Assembly (NCBI RefSeq): GCF_023544445.1
Contig: NZ_JALPVJ010000017.1
Location: forward strand, 163,857-227,856
Length of the DNA stretch: 64,000 nucleotides
Direction: 5' to 3'
Origin: Actinoplanes sp. M2I2
Lineage (GTDB): Bacteria > Actinomycetota > Actinomycetes > Mycobacteriales > Micromonosporaceae
Part shown: positions 25,264-34,588 of the stretch, piece after piece
Numbering within the stretch: position 1 is the first letter of the stretch
Layout: each line of letters opens with the position of its first letter
The notes under the pieces: generated by a model
Told to the model about the DNA's origin: nothing
Seen by the model: only the letters and a program-made list of their open reading frames with translations
Databases searched by the model: none
Made by a program: the position numbers and the translations under genes

Positions 25264-26886
25264 TCAGTAGCGGAAGTGGCTGACCAGGGCGCTCAGGTCG
25301 GTGGACATGCGGGCGAGTTCGGCCGTGGCCTGCTGGGTCTGGCTGACACCTTCGGCGGTGAGGCGGGCGGCTTCGGCGACGCCGGTGATGTTCGCGGAGA
25401 TCTCGTTGGTGCCGGTCGCGGCTTCGGCGACGGAGCGGTTCATCTCCGCCGTGGTCGCGGTCTGCTCCTCCACAGCCGAGGCGATGGTGGTCTGGAAGTC
25501 ACTGATCTGGGCGATCACGTGCGAGATCTTCTCAATCGCGGTGACCGCGCCGCCGGTGTCGGCCTGGATCGCCTCAACCCGCTTGGAGATGTCCTCGGTC
25601 GCCCGGGCGGTCTCCTGAGCGAGGTCCTTGACCTCGGAGGCCACCACGGCGAAACCCTTGCCGAGCTCGCCGGCGCGAGCCGCCTCGATCGTGGCGTTCA
25701 GCGCGAGCAGGTTGGTCTGCTCGGCGATCGAGGTGATCACTTTGATGACGTCGCCGATCTCGGCCGACGACTCGCCCAGCTTGTTCATGGTCACGGAGGT
25801 GGCAGCCGTGAGGTTCACCGCGTCGGAGGCCACCTGGGCGGCCTCGGTGGCGTTCTGGGAGATCTCTCGGATCGCGGCGCCCATCTCCTCACTGCCGGCC
25901 GAGACAGTCGAGACGCTGCGGGAAATCTCCTCCGTGGCTGCCGACACGGCGTGCGCCTGCGCCGTGGCCTCTTCCGCCGACGCGGCGATCTGCTGCGCGG
26001 TGCCCGACATCTGCTCCGACGCGCCGGCCAGCGACGTCGCCGACCCGTCGATGGTCGACACGGTCTGGCGCAGGCGGGTCATCGCCTCGTCCAGGGAACG
26101 GCCCATCAGTCCGGGCTCGTCACGGGAGGTCAGGCCGGTGGTGCGGGTGAGGTCGCCGGCGGCCAGGCCGTCACACACGTTCTTGACCTTGCCCAGCGAC
26201 CGCACGATCTGACGAGCCACCCAGGTGCCCAGGATCAGGGCCAGCAGCGAACCGGCGACCAGCAGCACGATCGAGGTGGTACGGCTGGACTCGTAGCCGG
26301 ACTTCGCCGAGGCTGCGTTGCTCTTGGCATCGGTGCTCTCAGCGGTGCCCAACGTGTCGAGGTCCTGCGTCATCTTCGTGATCAACGGGTTGATCTCGGT
26401 GTCGCGAGTGTTCTGCCAGCGTTTCAGGTCGTTGGCCCGGCCAGCCGGTAGCTGCTTGTTCTGGGCGATCTGTGCGTAGGCCTGCCAGTTCGACCGCAGG
26501 TCGGCGATCACGGTGGGGTCACCGACCGGGTGGCTGGCAGCGTACGCGGTGAACCCCGCGTCGACAGCCTTCAGGTCAGCGGCGAAAGCCTGCTCGTACT
26601 TGGCCGTTGTCGCGGCGTCGCGGGAGATCGCATGGTTGGACAGATCAAGCCTGGCCTGCTTCATGGACGATTGGATGTCACCCATGGCCTTGACGCTCGT
26701 ATTGCTGGAATAGATGGCCTGCGCGGACGCGCTCGCGGCGCTCAGCGCCAGGAGACCGACGACCCCCACGATGATCGCGACCAGCACAGCCAGGCTGATC
26801 GCCGTGAGGATCTTGACGTTGACCTTGAGATCAGCGAAGGAACGCCGTGCCTGCGCGGGCGTACCGCCGGCGGTGATGGTGCTCAT
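25264..26886 (-). CDS. Methyl-accepting chemotaxis protein
   Basis: A 540-residue chemoreceptor. It has TM1 at ~25-50 (ISLAVLVAIIVGVVGLLAL), an extracytoplasmic four-helix-bundle domain (~55-195), and TM2 at ~200-220 (IVLLVAGSLLALILGTWV). A HAMP domain follows, then a long cytoplasmic coiled coil with the conserved hairpin tip EQTNLLALNATIEAARAGE and LGKGFAVVASEVKDLA. It signals to CheA/CheW, which are not in the window. ATG 26886 has AAAGAGA upstream, and ATG 26901 is an alternative. It lies within the segment bracketed by the 64-bp repeats. Confidence 0.92.
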   Translation of the reverse strand: MSTITAGGTPAQARRSFADLKVNVKILTAISLAVLVAIIVGVVGLLALSAASASAQAIYSSNTSVKAMGDIQSSMKQARLDLSNHAISRDAATTAKYEQAFAADLKAVDAGFTAYAASHPVGDPTVIADLRSNWQAYAQIAQNKQLPAGRANDLKRWQNTRDTEINPLITKMTQDLDTLGTAESTDAKSNAASAKSGYESSRTTSIVLLVAGSLLALILGTWVARQIVRSLGKVKNVCDGLAAGDLTRTTGLTSRDEPGLMGRSLDEAMTRLRQTVSTIDGSATSLAGASEQMSGTAQQIAASAEEATAQAHAVSAATEEISRSVSTVSAGSEEMGAAIREISQNATEAAQVASDAVNLTAATSVTMNKLGESSAEIGDVIKVITSIAEQTNLLALNATIEAARAGELGKGFAVVASEVKDLAQETARATEDISKRVEAIQADTGGAVTAIEKISHVIAQISDFQTTIASAVEEQTATTAEMNRSVAEAATGTNEISANITGVAEAARLTAEGVSQTQQATAELARMSTDLSALVSHFRY

Positions 26887-27554
26887 ATCGGTCTCTTTCA
26901 TGACGCGTGTGTGTCGGGCGCCCCTCGGACACAGCCCGGTGACCCCCCACGGTCAGGCCCCGCCTCCCGCATCGTCCTCATCGGCACCTTCACCAACCGA
27001 GTGAGCGCCAACGAATCATCCGTGGCGATGAGACAGGCTTAAGCGTCTCATCAGATTCGCCCCGCAATGGGCAGTCTCGAGCGCCGTGACAGCCGATAAG
27101 TGGACTGCGGCACTACTGCAGGTGCGGCGCACCGTCCCGGTGATTTAGCGGCCGCGATCGGCTCGCGACACCCACGCCGGACAGACCCTGAGCATCGCAA
27201 CGTCTTGTCCCACTCGCCGTCCCCGCCCACGAGCGGCCGCCACGCCGGCTCATCATGATGACAGGCCAGCCGCCAGGTTGTCCGCGTAGCGGGTCAGCGT
27301 AGTCCGGGCGCCGCTCATCAACTGCATCGCCTCGGCGAGGTCCGTCACCGACTCGAGTTCAGGCTCAGAGCATCCGGTCGATTTCTGCATCGATACGGGC
27401 GGCCGCGCCACCGACGGCGCGGGCTCCATCGTTCCTGTCGCCGTGCAGTCGGCGGTTGGTGTTTCTGAACGAGCCGCTCCCCTTCGCCGTAACGTGAGCG
27501 TGGTTCAGAATTGTCCCTATTGCCGGTCTCGCGGCCGTCGAGACAGAGGTGGTC
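26887..27554. other. Long intergenic stretch with one possible small ORF
   Basis: About 670 bases between the divergent chemoreceptor and kinase genes. Most shows no coding bias. A minus-strand 45-codon ORF at 27253-27390 (MQKSTGCSEPELESVTDLAE onward to a TGA) has weak coding character and no ribosome site. It could be a relic of a helical protein. The segment around 27000-27240 contains no feature I can support. Confidence 0.4.
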
Positions 27555-30500
27555 ATGGCGCTGATTGTGGTCACGTCGCTGTTCGTGGTGGTTCTTGTAT
27601 CGGCGACATGGCGTTATCTGCGGCGTCGGGATCCGCTGCTGCGTGACGTGATGTGGATGTTCGCATCGGTGGCAATGCTGTTCCTCGTCGGGCTGCTGCG
27701 ACTGTTCATCGGGACACCGCCGCGAGCGGTGATGATCATGGCTATCGCGTTGCTGCTGGCCAAACCGGTGTTCAGCTTGCGCCTGGTGAGCCGGTTGCGT
27801 CCGCTGCTGTGGTGGAGGTGGCCGGCGGCCTTGGCGGCGTCGGTGTTGACCGCGGTGCCGGTGCTGGCCTCTGCGACCCATCCGTTGCCGAGACCGGTGG
27901 TCTGGCCCGCGGTGAGCGTGTTCTTCCTCGTGGAGGGTCTCGCGGCATGGCTGCTGGCTGCCGAGGCGCAGCGCCGTGGCGGCGCAGCGAGGGCCCGGCT
28001 GTGGTGCGCCGCGGCCGGTACCGCCTTGTTCGGCACGGCTCTGTTGATTGCCGCCACCGGCTCTGCGGTGCAGGCGCGGGCCGTCGCCCTGACCTCCGGT
28101 GTGTTGTATCTGATGGCGTTCGTGCCGCCGCGCTCGCTGCGGCACAGCTGGTCGCAGAAGGTCACATCCGCGGTGCTGGGCCGGCTGGTCGACGCACCCG
28201 CGGATGAACCGGCGGCGCGCACGTGGCAGCACTTCTGCGGTGAAGCAGCCGCGGTACTGGGCGCAGACGCTGTGGTGGTGTTGATGCGCACTGCGGGCGG
28301 CACTGTGCAGGTAGCCGGGCAGGCCGGCCTGCCGGCCGGCGACTATGAGTGCGAAAGCCCGGACTGCGATGAGCTGCTGGCCGCCGACACCACGATCGAC
28401 GCCCTGGCCGGATGGACCCGTCCACCGGCCGCGGCCGTGAAGCTGGCCCAGGCCAGCGGCACCCGGTTCGTGACGGCGGCCCCGGTGCACACCAGCAACG
28501 GACCGGGGGTGCTGCTGCTGCTCAACCGCTACCGCAGCCTGTTCGCCGAGGACGACATCGCGGCCTTCACCGGGCTGGCCCACCGTGCCGCGGCACTGGC
28601 GGGACGGGCCGGCATCCTCGCTGAACGGCAGAGCCTGGCCTTGATCGTGGAGTCGTCCCACGACGCGATCGTCGGCAAGACTCTCGACGGTGTGATCACC
28701 AGCTGGAACACCGGCGCCGAACAGCTCTACGGTTACCGGCGCGACGAGGTGCTCGGTCAGCACGGTTCCTTGTTGTTTCCACCCGGACAGGAACAGACCG
28801 AAGGGCGGTTGATGGCGCGTATCGCTGCCGGTGACCGTATCGATCAGTACCGCGTGCAGCGCCGGCGCAAGGATGGCGTCACGATCACGGTGTCGCTGAC
28901 CCTGTCGCCGATCACCGACGCCAACGGCCGGGCCGCCGGGGTGGCGTCGATCTCGCGCGACGTCAGCGAACGTGAACGCGCCGAGGCGATGTTCGAAGGA
29001 CTGCTCGAGGCCGCCCCGGACGCGATTATCGGCGTCACCCGTGACGGGTCCATCGCGCTGATCAACGCCCAGGCCGAACGCTTGTTCGGCTACCGCCGCG
29101 AGGAACTGCTGGGCCAGTCCGTCGACATCCTGGTACCCGAGCGGCTGCGCGGCGCTCACCCGCACCACCGCGACGGCTACTTCGCCCAGCCGCGGAAAAG
29201 GGCCATGGGTGCCGGGGCCGCGCTGGCCGCCGTGCGCAAGGACGGCAGCGAGTTCCCCGCTGAGATCAGCCTGTCCGCGGTCGACACCGACGGGGGCGTG
29301 ATCGCGACCACGGCCATCCGTGACGTCACCGACCGGTTGATCGCCCAAGCGGAACGTGAACGGCTCATCACCCAAGCCGAACGCGACGCCGCCGAGAAGC
29401 GCATGCAGCACACCAGACGGCTGGAAAGCCTCGGCCAGCTCGCCGGCGGCGTGGCCCACGACTTCAACAACATCCTCGCCGTGATCAGCAACTACGCTGA
29501 GATGATTTCCGAAACCCTCGACAGGCCGGCCGCCGAACCCGCCGACCTGGCCGACGCCCGCAAAGACTGCGGCCAGATCAGCCGCGCCGCGGAACGCGCG
29601 ACCCGGCTGACCAAACAACTGCTCGCCTTCGGCCGCCGTGACATCACCCAGGCCGAGGTCCTCAACATCAACCACGTCATCGGCGACGTCGAACCGATGC
29701 TGCGACGCAGCATCGGGGAACACATTCACCTGGTCACCACCCTGGACCGGAACCTGCGGCCGGTCCACGCCGACCCCGGGCAGATCGAGCAGATACTGGT
29801 CAACCTCGCCGTCAACGCCCGCGACGCGATGCCCGGCGGCGGCACCCTGTCCATCGACACCACAAACGCCGAGATCAGCGACGACGACATCACCGGCTCA
29901 CCCCTGCCGATCGGCCGCTATGTCCGCATCCGCATAAGCGACACCGGCACCGGCATGCCGCCGGAGGTGATCGAGCGCGCCTTCGAGCCGTTCTACACCA
30001 CCAAACCGAAAGGGTCCGGCACCGGCTTGGGGCTGGCCACGGTTTACGGCATCGCCACCGCCGCCGGCGGTGATGTCCGCCTCTACTCCGAAAACGGCAT
30101 CGGCACCACCGTCACCGTGATCCTGCCCGCCGTCGACGCCCGCCCCGTCGACGCCACCCCCGGCTCCGGCTCGATGGTCGAGGTGGCCGTCGGCGTGGCG
30201 GCGCACGAGACGATCCTGATGGTCGAGGACGAGGACGACCTGCGCGTGATCACCGGCCGGATTCTGACCCGCGCCGGCTACCACGTTCTGACCGCCAGCG
30301 GCGGCGAGCAGGCCCTGCACCTCGCCCAGACTCATCCCGGCGGCATCGATCTGCTGCTCACCGATGTGATCATGCCGAAGATGACCGGCAACGAGGTCGC
30401 CGCCCGGATCCGCCGGCTACGCCCGGGCATCCCGGTGTTGTACATGTCCGGCTACGCCGAACCCGTGCTCACCGAGAACGGCACCCTGCCCGAGGGCGTC

Positions 30501-30623
30501 ACCATCATCGAGAAACCCTTCACCAGCCGGGAACTGCTCGGCCGCGTCCGTAAGTACCTGCACCTCAACGGACTGCCCGCCACCGCGCGCCCGGCGAAGC
30601 AGGACTACCCCACCACCGGCTGA
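27555..30623 (+). CDS. Hybrid sensor histidine kinase with PAS domains and receiver
   Basis: A 1022-residue membrane kinase. About six hydrophobic helices occupy residues 1-200, followed by a GAF-like domain (~215-350), two PAS domains (~365-480 and ~490-610, each with GVITSWNTGAEQLYGYRRDE-type cores), and a HisKA with His635 in GGVAHDFNNIL. The ATPase domain has NLAVNARDAM and GTGLGLATVYG. The C-terminal receiver has the phospho-acceptor Asp937 in LTDVIMPKMTG. Signal and target are unknown. ATG 27555 has GAGG just upstream. Its third codons are less G/C-biased than the flanking genes, consistent with acquisition. Confidence 0.92.
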   Translation: MALIVVTSLFVVVLVSATWRYLRRRDPLLRDVMWMFASVAMLFLVGLLRLFIGTPPRAVMIMAIALLLAKPVFSLRLVSRLRPLLWWRWPAALAASVLTAVPVLASATHPLPRPVVWPAVSVFFLVEGLAAWLLAAEAQRRGGAARARLWCAAAGTALFGTALLIAATGSAVQARAVALTSGVLYLMAFVPPRSLRHSWSQKVTSAVLGRLVDAPADEPAARTWQHFCGEAAAVLGADAVVVLMRTAGGTVQVAGQAGLPAGDYECESPDCDELLAADTTIDALAGWTRPPAAAVKLAQASGTRFVTAAPVHTSNGPGVLLLLNRYRSLFAEDDIAAFTGLAHRAAALAGRAGILAERQSLALIVESSHDAIVGKTLDGVITSWNTGAEQLYGYRRDEVLGQHGSLLFPPGQEQTEGRLMARIAAGDRIDQYRVQRRRKDGVTITVSLTLSPITDANGRAAGVASISRDVSERERAEAMFEGLLEAAPDAIIGVTRDGSIALINAQAERLFGYRREELLGQSVDILVPERLRGAHPHHRDGYFAQPRKRAMGAGAALAAVRKDGSEFPAEISLSAVDTDGGVIATTAIRDVTDRLIAQAERERLITQAERDAAEKRMQHTRRLESLGQLAGGVAHDFNNILAVISNYAEMISETLDRPAAEPADLADARKDCGQISRAAERATRLTKQLLAFGRRDITQAEVLNINHVIGDVEPMLRRSIGEHIHLVTTLDRNLRPVHADPGQIEQILVNLAVNARDAMPGGGTLSIDTTNAEISDDDITGSPLPIGRYVRIRISDTGTGMPPEVIERAFEPFYTTKPKGSGTGLGLATVYGIATAAGGDVRLYSENGIGTTVTVILPAVDARPVDATPGSGSMVEVAVGVAAHETILMVEDEDDLRVITGRILTRAGYHVLTASGGEQALHLAQTHPGGIDLLLTDVIMPKMTGNEVAARIRRLRPGIPVLYMSGYAEPVLTENGTLPEGVTIIEKPFTSRELLGRVRKYLHLNGLPATARPAKQDYPTTG

Positions 30624-30746
30624 CGTTTTCCGTCACTCCAGGAGGCCAGTGCCTTTCGAGTCTCATGTCGACGGTACCGACGTCGACAAGTACGCCCTCG
30701 CTTCCGCTGAGACACGCGGCAGCCCGTGATTCCAGCGATGCTGATG

Positions 30747-30817
30747 GGCACGGTGGGCACGGCACCACCCGCGACACCGGGGCCGGCGCCGCGCCCGACC
30801 GGACCTTGAAGCCGTGA
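30747..30817 (+). pseudogene. 3'-terminal remnant of the SpoIIE phosphatase gene
   Basis: In the frame of the gene ending at 25181, this stretch reads GHGGHGTTRDTGAGAA then PDRTLKP and a stop. This parallels the end of the intact gene (WHGGHGTTRHTRAGAE, PDRASKP). It has no start and no upstream coding continuation. It is joined to copy B of the 64-bp repeat, giving an end-of-gene fragment stranded 5.6 kb from its parent. Confidence 0.75.
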
Positions 30818-30871
30818 GCTGGGAAAACTACAGCCGTGTAGTTAGGTGATCTTTGCGCGTACCGGTTGCCG
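30808..30871. repeat. 64-bp direct repeat, copy B
   Basis: Second copy of the repeat at 25172-25235, one mismatch in 64. The palindrome is AACTACAGCCGTGTAGTT here, with one arm position altered. It ends 11 bases before the ligase ATG, so it forms the ligase leader and may have been the original phosphatase-ligase intergenic sequence. Confidence 0.9.
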
Positions 30872-30882
30872 CCCCGGCCGTT

Positions 30883-32076
30883 ATGCGCATGACTGGAGGG
30901 GTGTTCAGCCCGATGCTCGCCTCCGCCGGCGCCCTGCCGGCCGGTCCCGGGTGGGCATTCGAGTTCAAGTACGACGGGGTCCGCGCGATCGCCGAGGTGC
31001 GCGACGGCCGGGTCCAGGCCTTCTCGCGCAACCTCAACGACATCACCGCCACCTATCCCGAGCTGGGCGAGCTGGGCGGGCTGCTCGGCGGCCGCAGCGC
31101 GGTGCTCGACGGCGAGGTCGTCGCGCTGGAGACCGACCGCCCGTCGTTCGCCCGCCTGCAGCAGCGCATGCACGTCGCCCTGCCCAGCCCGGCCCTGGTC
31201 GCCTCCGTCCCGGTGCTCTACTACGTCTTCGACCTGCTCGAGCTCGACGATCAAGACCTCACTTCCCAGCCGTACGCGACCAGGCGCGACACGCTGGCCG
31301 GGCTCGACCTGGCCAGCGAGCACGTGCGCGTACCGGTCCGGTTCCTCGACGTCGACGGTCGCACCGTGCTGCAGGCGGCCGAGCTGGCCGGGATGGAGGG
31401 CGTGGTCGCCAAGCGGCTGGCGTCGCCGTACCGGCCCGGCAAGCGGTCGGCCGACTGGACCAAGGTGCCGCTCATCAGGACGCAGGAGGTGCTGGTCATC
31501 GGCTGGAAGGCCGGGGCCGGCCGCCGCTCGGGCACGATCGGCTCGCTGCTGCTCGCCGTGCACGACGAGCGCGACCGCCTGGTCTTCGCCGGGCACGTCG
31601 GCACCGGCTTCAGCGACGCCGCGCTGACGCACCTGCAGGGTGAGCTCGCGCCGCTGGCCCGGGCGACCCCGCCGGTCGGCGACGTGCCGCGCGAGCACGC
31701 CCGCCACGCCCACTGGGTCGAGCCCTGCCTGATCGGCGAGGTGGCGTTCCGCAACTGGACCCCGGACGGCCGCCTGCGCCACCCGTCGTGGCGGGGCCTG
31801 CGCACCGACCGGGCCGCGTCGTCGATCCGCCGCGCCGCGGAGCCGATCCCGCCGCCGTCGCAGGGCACCGTGATCGGCGCGATGCAGACCCCCGACGGCC
31901 GCTGGCGGGTCGAGGCCGTACGCCGCGGCCGGCAGGACTTCTACCGCCTGATCCACGGCGACAACGTCATCGACGGGCTGGTCATCGCCACCGTCCAGCG
32001 CCTGCTCGAGGAGGCCGGCGTGCATCTGGGCGACCTGGTCGACGCCCGCCAGGCCGAGACCTCCGGCGCCGCGTAG
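30883..32076 (+). CDS. ATP-dependent DNA ligase (LigC/LigD ligase-domain type)
   Basis: A 397-residue DNA ligase that seals nicks through a ligase-AMP intermediate. The adenylation motif I is EFKYDGVRAIAE with nucleophile Lys29. Later motifs include VLDGEVVAL, GMEGVVAKRL and DWTKVPLIRTQEVLVIGW, and an OB-fold follows to ~320. The C-terminal ~75 residues (TVIGAMQTPDGRWRVEAVRR onward) are an extra domain beyond the usual ligase end. No Ku, polymerase or nuclease gene is adjacent. ATG 30883 or 30889 are both possible, and neither has a clear ribosome site. Confidence 0.88.
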   Translation: MRMTGGVFSPMLASAGALPAGPGWAFEFKYDGVRAIAEVRDGRVQAFSRNLNDITATYPELGELGGLLGGRSAVLDGEVVALETDRPSFARLQQRMHVALPSPALVASVPVLYYVFDLLELDDQDLTSQPYATRRDTLAGLDLASEHVRVPVRFLDVDGRTVLQAAELAGMEGVVAKRLASPYRPGKRSADWTKVPLIRTQEVLVIGWKAGAGRRSGTIGSLLLAVHDERDRLVFAGHVGTGFSDAALTHLQGELAPLARATPPVGDVPREHARHAHWVEPCLIGEVAFRNWTPDGRLRHPSWRGLRTDRAASSIRRAAEPIPPPSQGTVIGAMQTPDGRWRVEAVRRGRQDFYRLIHGDNVIDGLVIATVQRLLEEAGVHLGDLVDARQAETSGAA

Positions 32077-32106
32077 AGCCCGGGTGGAACTACCCTCGAC
32101 GGCGAC

Positions 32107-32694
32107 GTGACCCGCGATCGCCCCGAGAGGACTCCCATGCCGGTGGTGCCGGATCTCGCCTCCCTGCCGTACGCGCGGCATCTGCGCCCGCTCACCGACG
32201 AGCTCGGCCACGACGGCGACCACGCCGAGGTCCACCTCGACAGCGCGGAGTTCGACGACGTCCGGGCGGGCGGTTCGCGCTTCTCCGAGTGCGCGATGAC
32301 GTCGGTGACCTTCACCGGCGGCGCCTTCGACGGGGTCCGCCTGGACGACGTGTGGATCTCCCGCAGCCGCTGGATCGGCGGCGCCTGGGGCGACGCCCAG
32401 CTGCTCAACGTGTCGATCCTCGACAGCAGCATTGCGGGCCTGCAGGCGTACGGCTCCTATTGGCGCCGGGTCGTCCTGCAGGGCTGCAAGATCGACAGCC
32501 TGAACCTGCGCGGGGCCAAGCTGCAGGACGTCGAGTTCCGCGACTGCGATCTGACCGAGGTCGACTTCTACGGCGCCACGCTCACCGCCGTGACGTTCCC
32601 CGGGTCGTCGATCCGGCGGGCCCGCTTCGACAAGGTGACGACCAAGAAGCTCGACTTCCGCGGCGCCGTCGAGCTGGACGTCGCGCAGGGCTGA
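32107..32694 (+). CDS. Pentapeptide-repeat protein, cut short by an in-frame TGA
   Basis: A 195-residue right-handed beta-helix protein made of A(D/N)LxX-type pentapeptides (for example SVTFTGGAFDGVRLDD, SLNLRGAKLQDVEFRDCDL). Such proteins can mimic DNA or act as structural binders. After TGA 32692-32694 the same frame continues as ADLRGAVIDSGQLAQAAP then ALAQTLGIVV to another TGA at 32790. That is the C-terminal helix pair normally found in this family. GTG 32107 is the start, and ATG 32137 is possible. The short form would lack the capping helices. Confidence 0.75.
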   Translation: MTRDRPERTPMPVVPDLASLPYARHLRPLTDELGHDGDHAEVHLDSAEFDDVRAGGSRFSECAMTSVTFTGGAFDGVRLDDVWISRSRWIGGAWGDAQLLNVSILDSSIAGLQAYGSYWRRVVLQGCKIDSLNLRGAKLQDVEFRDCDLTEVDFYGATLTAVTFPGSSIRRARFDKVTTKKLDFRGAVELDVAQG

Positions 32695-32790
32695 GCCGAC
32701 CTGCGCGGGGCGGTCATCGACAGCGGGCAGCTCGCCCAGGCCGCCCCCGCGCTGGCCCAGACCCTCGGCATCGTGGTCAAGGACCGCTGA
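32695..32790 (+). pseudogene. Detached C-terminal segment of the pentapeptide-repeat gene
   Basis: Thirty-one codons in the same frame as the preceding gene, directly after its TGA and with the same G/C-rich third positions. It resembles the LRGAxIxxxQLxxLAPxLAxxLGI ending of complete homologues known to me. There is no start codon of its own. A sense codon mutated to TGA, or read-through, would explain it. I see no downstream element that would support selenocysteine. Confidence 0.6.
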
Positions 32791-32834
32791 CGACAGCCGG
32801 CCGTTCCCGCCGCCGTCGACTGCTTGATCGCCGG

Positions 32835-34463
32835 CTAGACCCGGAAGTGGGCCACGACCGACTGCAGCTCGGTGGACATGCGGGCCAGTTCCTGGGCCGA
32901 GCGCTGGGTCTCGGCCACCGTCGCGGTCGTCGTGCGGGCGGCGTCGGCGACGCCGGCGATGTTGCCGGCGATGCTGGCCGAGCCGGTCGAGGCCTCGCCG
33001 ATCGACCGGCTCATCTCGTTGGTCGTGGCGGTCTGCTCCTCGACCGCGGACGCGATGGTCATCTGGTAGTCGTTGATCTGGGCGATGATCTGCGAGATCC
33101 GCCCGATCGCGGCCACCGCGCCGTCGGTGTCGGCCTGGATCGCCTCGACCCGCGCCGAGATGTCGCCGGTGGCCTTCGCGGTCTCCTGAGCCAGGTCCTT
33201 GACCTCGCTGGCGACCACGGCGAAGCCCTTGCCGGCCTCCCCGGCCCGGGCCGCCTCGATGGTCGCGTTGAGCGCGAGCAGGTTGGTCTGCTCGGCGATC
33301 GCGGTGATCACCCGGACCACGTTGCCGATCTCCGCCGACGAGGCGCCCAGCTTGCCGACCGTCGCGTTGGTGGCGGCCGCCTCGGTGACCGCCTGCGCCG
33401 CGACGCCGGCCGCGTCGTTGGCCGACTGGGAGATCTCCCGGATCGCCGACCCCATCTCCTCGGTGCCCGAGGCCACCGTCTGCACGCTGCGCGAGACGTC
33501 CTCGGAGGCGGCGGCGAGCAGGCTGGTCTGCGACGAGGCCTCCCGGGCGTTGCCGGCGATGGCCTCCGAGGACGCCGACAGCTGGCGTGACGAGTCGGCC
33601 AGCAGGCGGGCGGAGTTGCCGAGCGCCGCGACGGTCTCCCGGATCGAGGTCGTGGCCCGGTTCACCGCGCCGGCCATCATGCCGACCTCGTCCGTACCGG
33701 TGGTGGAAGCCTGCCGGGTCAGGTCGCCGTCGGCGACGCCGTCGAGCACCTCGCGGACCCGGGCCAGCCGGCGGGAGATGTTGCGGCCGACCAGCACGGC
33801 CAGCCCGACCGACAGGAGCACCCCGGCCAGCACCAGCAGGATGATCGTCCGCTGGGCGCCGGACGCCTCGGTGTGGGCGTCGGTGCTGTCCTGCAGGGCC
33901 TGCGAGCGCTCGAGGGTCATGAGCTGGTCGACGGCGGTGTTCATGGTCTTCTCGGCATCGCCCCACAGCGTGTACTGCTCGGCCAGCGTGGTCGGCAGCG
34001 TGATCCCGGCCGGTGGGGCGTCCTTGAACAGCAGCAGGTTCACCAGCGCCTTGTACTCGGTCCAGGCGCCACCGAAGGCCTGGGTCTGGGTCTGCCAGGT
34101 GGTCGAGGGATCGGGGGCCGACACGTACTGATCGCCGGCCTTGTCCACCTCGGCCTGCCCGGCCTTGGCCTCGTCCTCGTACTGGTTCTTCTGGGCGGTC
34201 GTCTGGGCGCCCTGGTAGAGGAAAAGCCCCCGGTACATGTCCGACATGCCGTTCTGGAGGTTGACCAGCGCGTCCAGCCGGGTGATGTTGTCGTCCTTGA
34301 GCCCCTGGATCCGCTCGTCGAGCGAGCCGAGCCGGGCCCAGGCCACTCCGGCGGTCACCATCGCGACCAGGGCGACCACGGCCACGGCGGCGATGATTTT
34401 GGCGCCGACCCCCATGTTGTCGAGGCGGTTACCGACCCGGGGTGTGTTAGCCGGCCCGCTCAT
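32835..34463 (-). CDS. Methyl-accepting chemotaxis protein
   Basis: A 542-residue chemoreceptor. TM1 is at ~22-42 (IIAAVAVVALVAMVTAGVAW), with an extracytoplasmic helical ligand domain (~45-205) that includes a Thr-rich segment. TM2 is IILLVLAGVLLSVGLAVLVG, followed by HAMP and the cytoplasmic signalling hairpin with EQTNLLALNATIEAARAGE. The C-terminus (STELQSVVAHFRV) resembles that of the receptor at 25.3 kb, but the sensing domains differ, so they should respond to different stimuli. ATG 34463 is preferred because GGGAG lies 7 bases upstream. ATG 34469 would leave no spacing. Confidence 0.92.
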   Translation of the reverse strand: MSGPANTPRVGNRLDNMGVGAKIIAAVAVVALVAMVTAGVAWARLGSLDERIQGLKDDNITRLDALVNLQNGMSDMYRGLFLYQGAQTTAQKNQYEDEAKAGQAEVDKAGDQYVSAPDPSTTWQTQTQAFGGAWTEYKALVNLLLFKDAPPAGITLPTTLAEQYTLWGDAEKTMNTAVDQLMTLERSQALQDSTDAHTEASGAQRTIILLVLAGVLLSVGLAVLVGRNISRRLARVREVLDGVADGDLTRQASTTGTDEVGMMAGAVNRATTSIRETVAALGNSARLLADSSRQLSASSEAIAGNAREASSQTSLLAAASEDVSRSVQTVASGTEEMGSAIREISQSANDAAGVAAQAVTEAAATNATVGKLGASSAEIGNVVRVITAIAEQTNLLALNATIEAARAGEAGKGFAVVASEVKDLAQETAKATGDISARVEAIQADTDGAVAAIGRISQIIAQINDYQMTIASAVEEQTATTNEMSRSIGEASTGSASIAGNIAGVADAARTTTATVAETQRSAQELARMSTELQSVVAHFRV

Positions 34464-34588
34464 AGACATCTCCCGAGGGTCGTCATGGCACCCGTTGCCG
34501 GTGCCTCCGTCTGCCGTTCGGCCCGATCCGGTCGCTGCTGAGCCGGTTCAGCCCAGGGCTCAATCCGTACGACTTTTCCCGGCCCAGG

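Noticed and set aside
32692..32694. Selenocysteine reading of the TGA in the pentapeptide gene
   Set aside because: No SECIS-like element is evident downstream, and the family position is not known to need Sec. A nonsense change is simpler.
30565..33966. Open frame of 1133 codons on the minus strand across the ligase and pentapeptide genes
   Set aside because: Antisense to recognisable genes, with Arg/Gly-rich composition and no domain.
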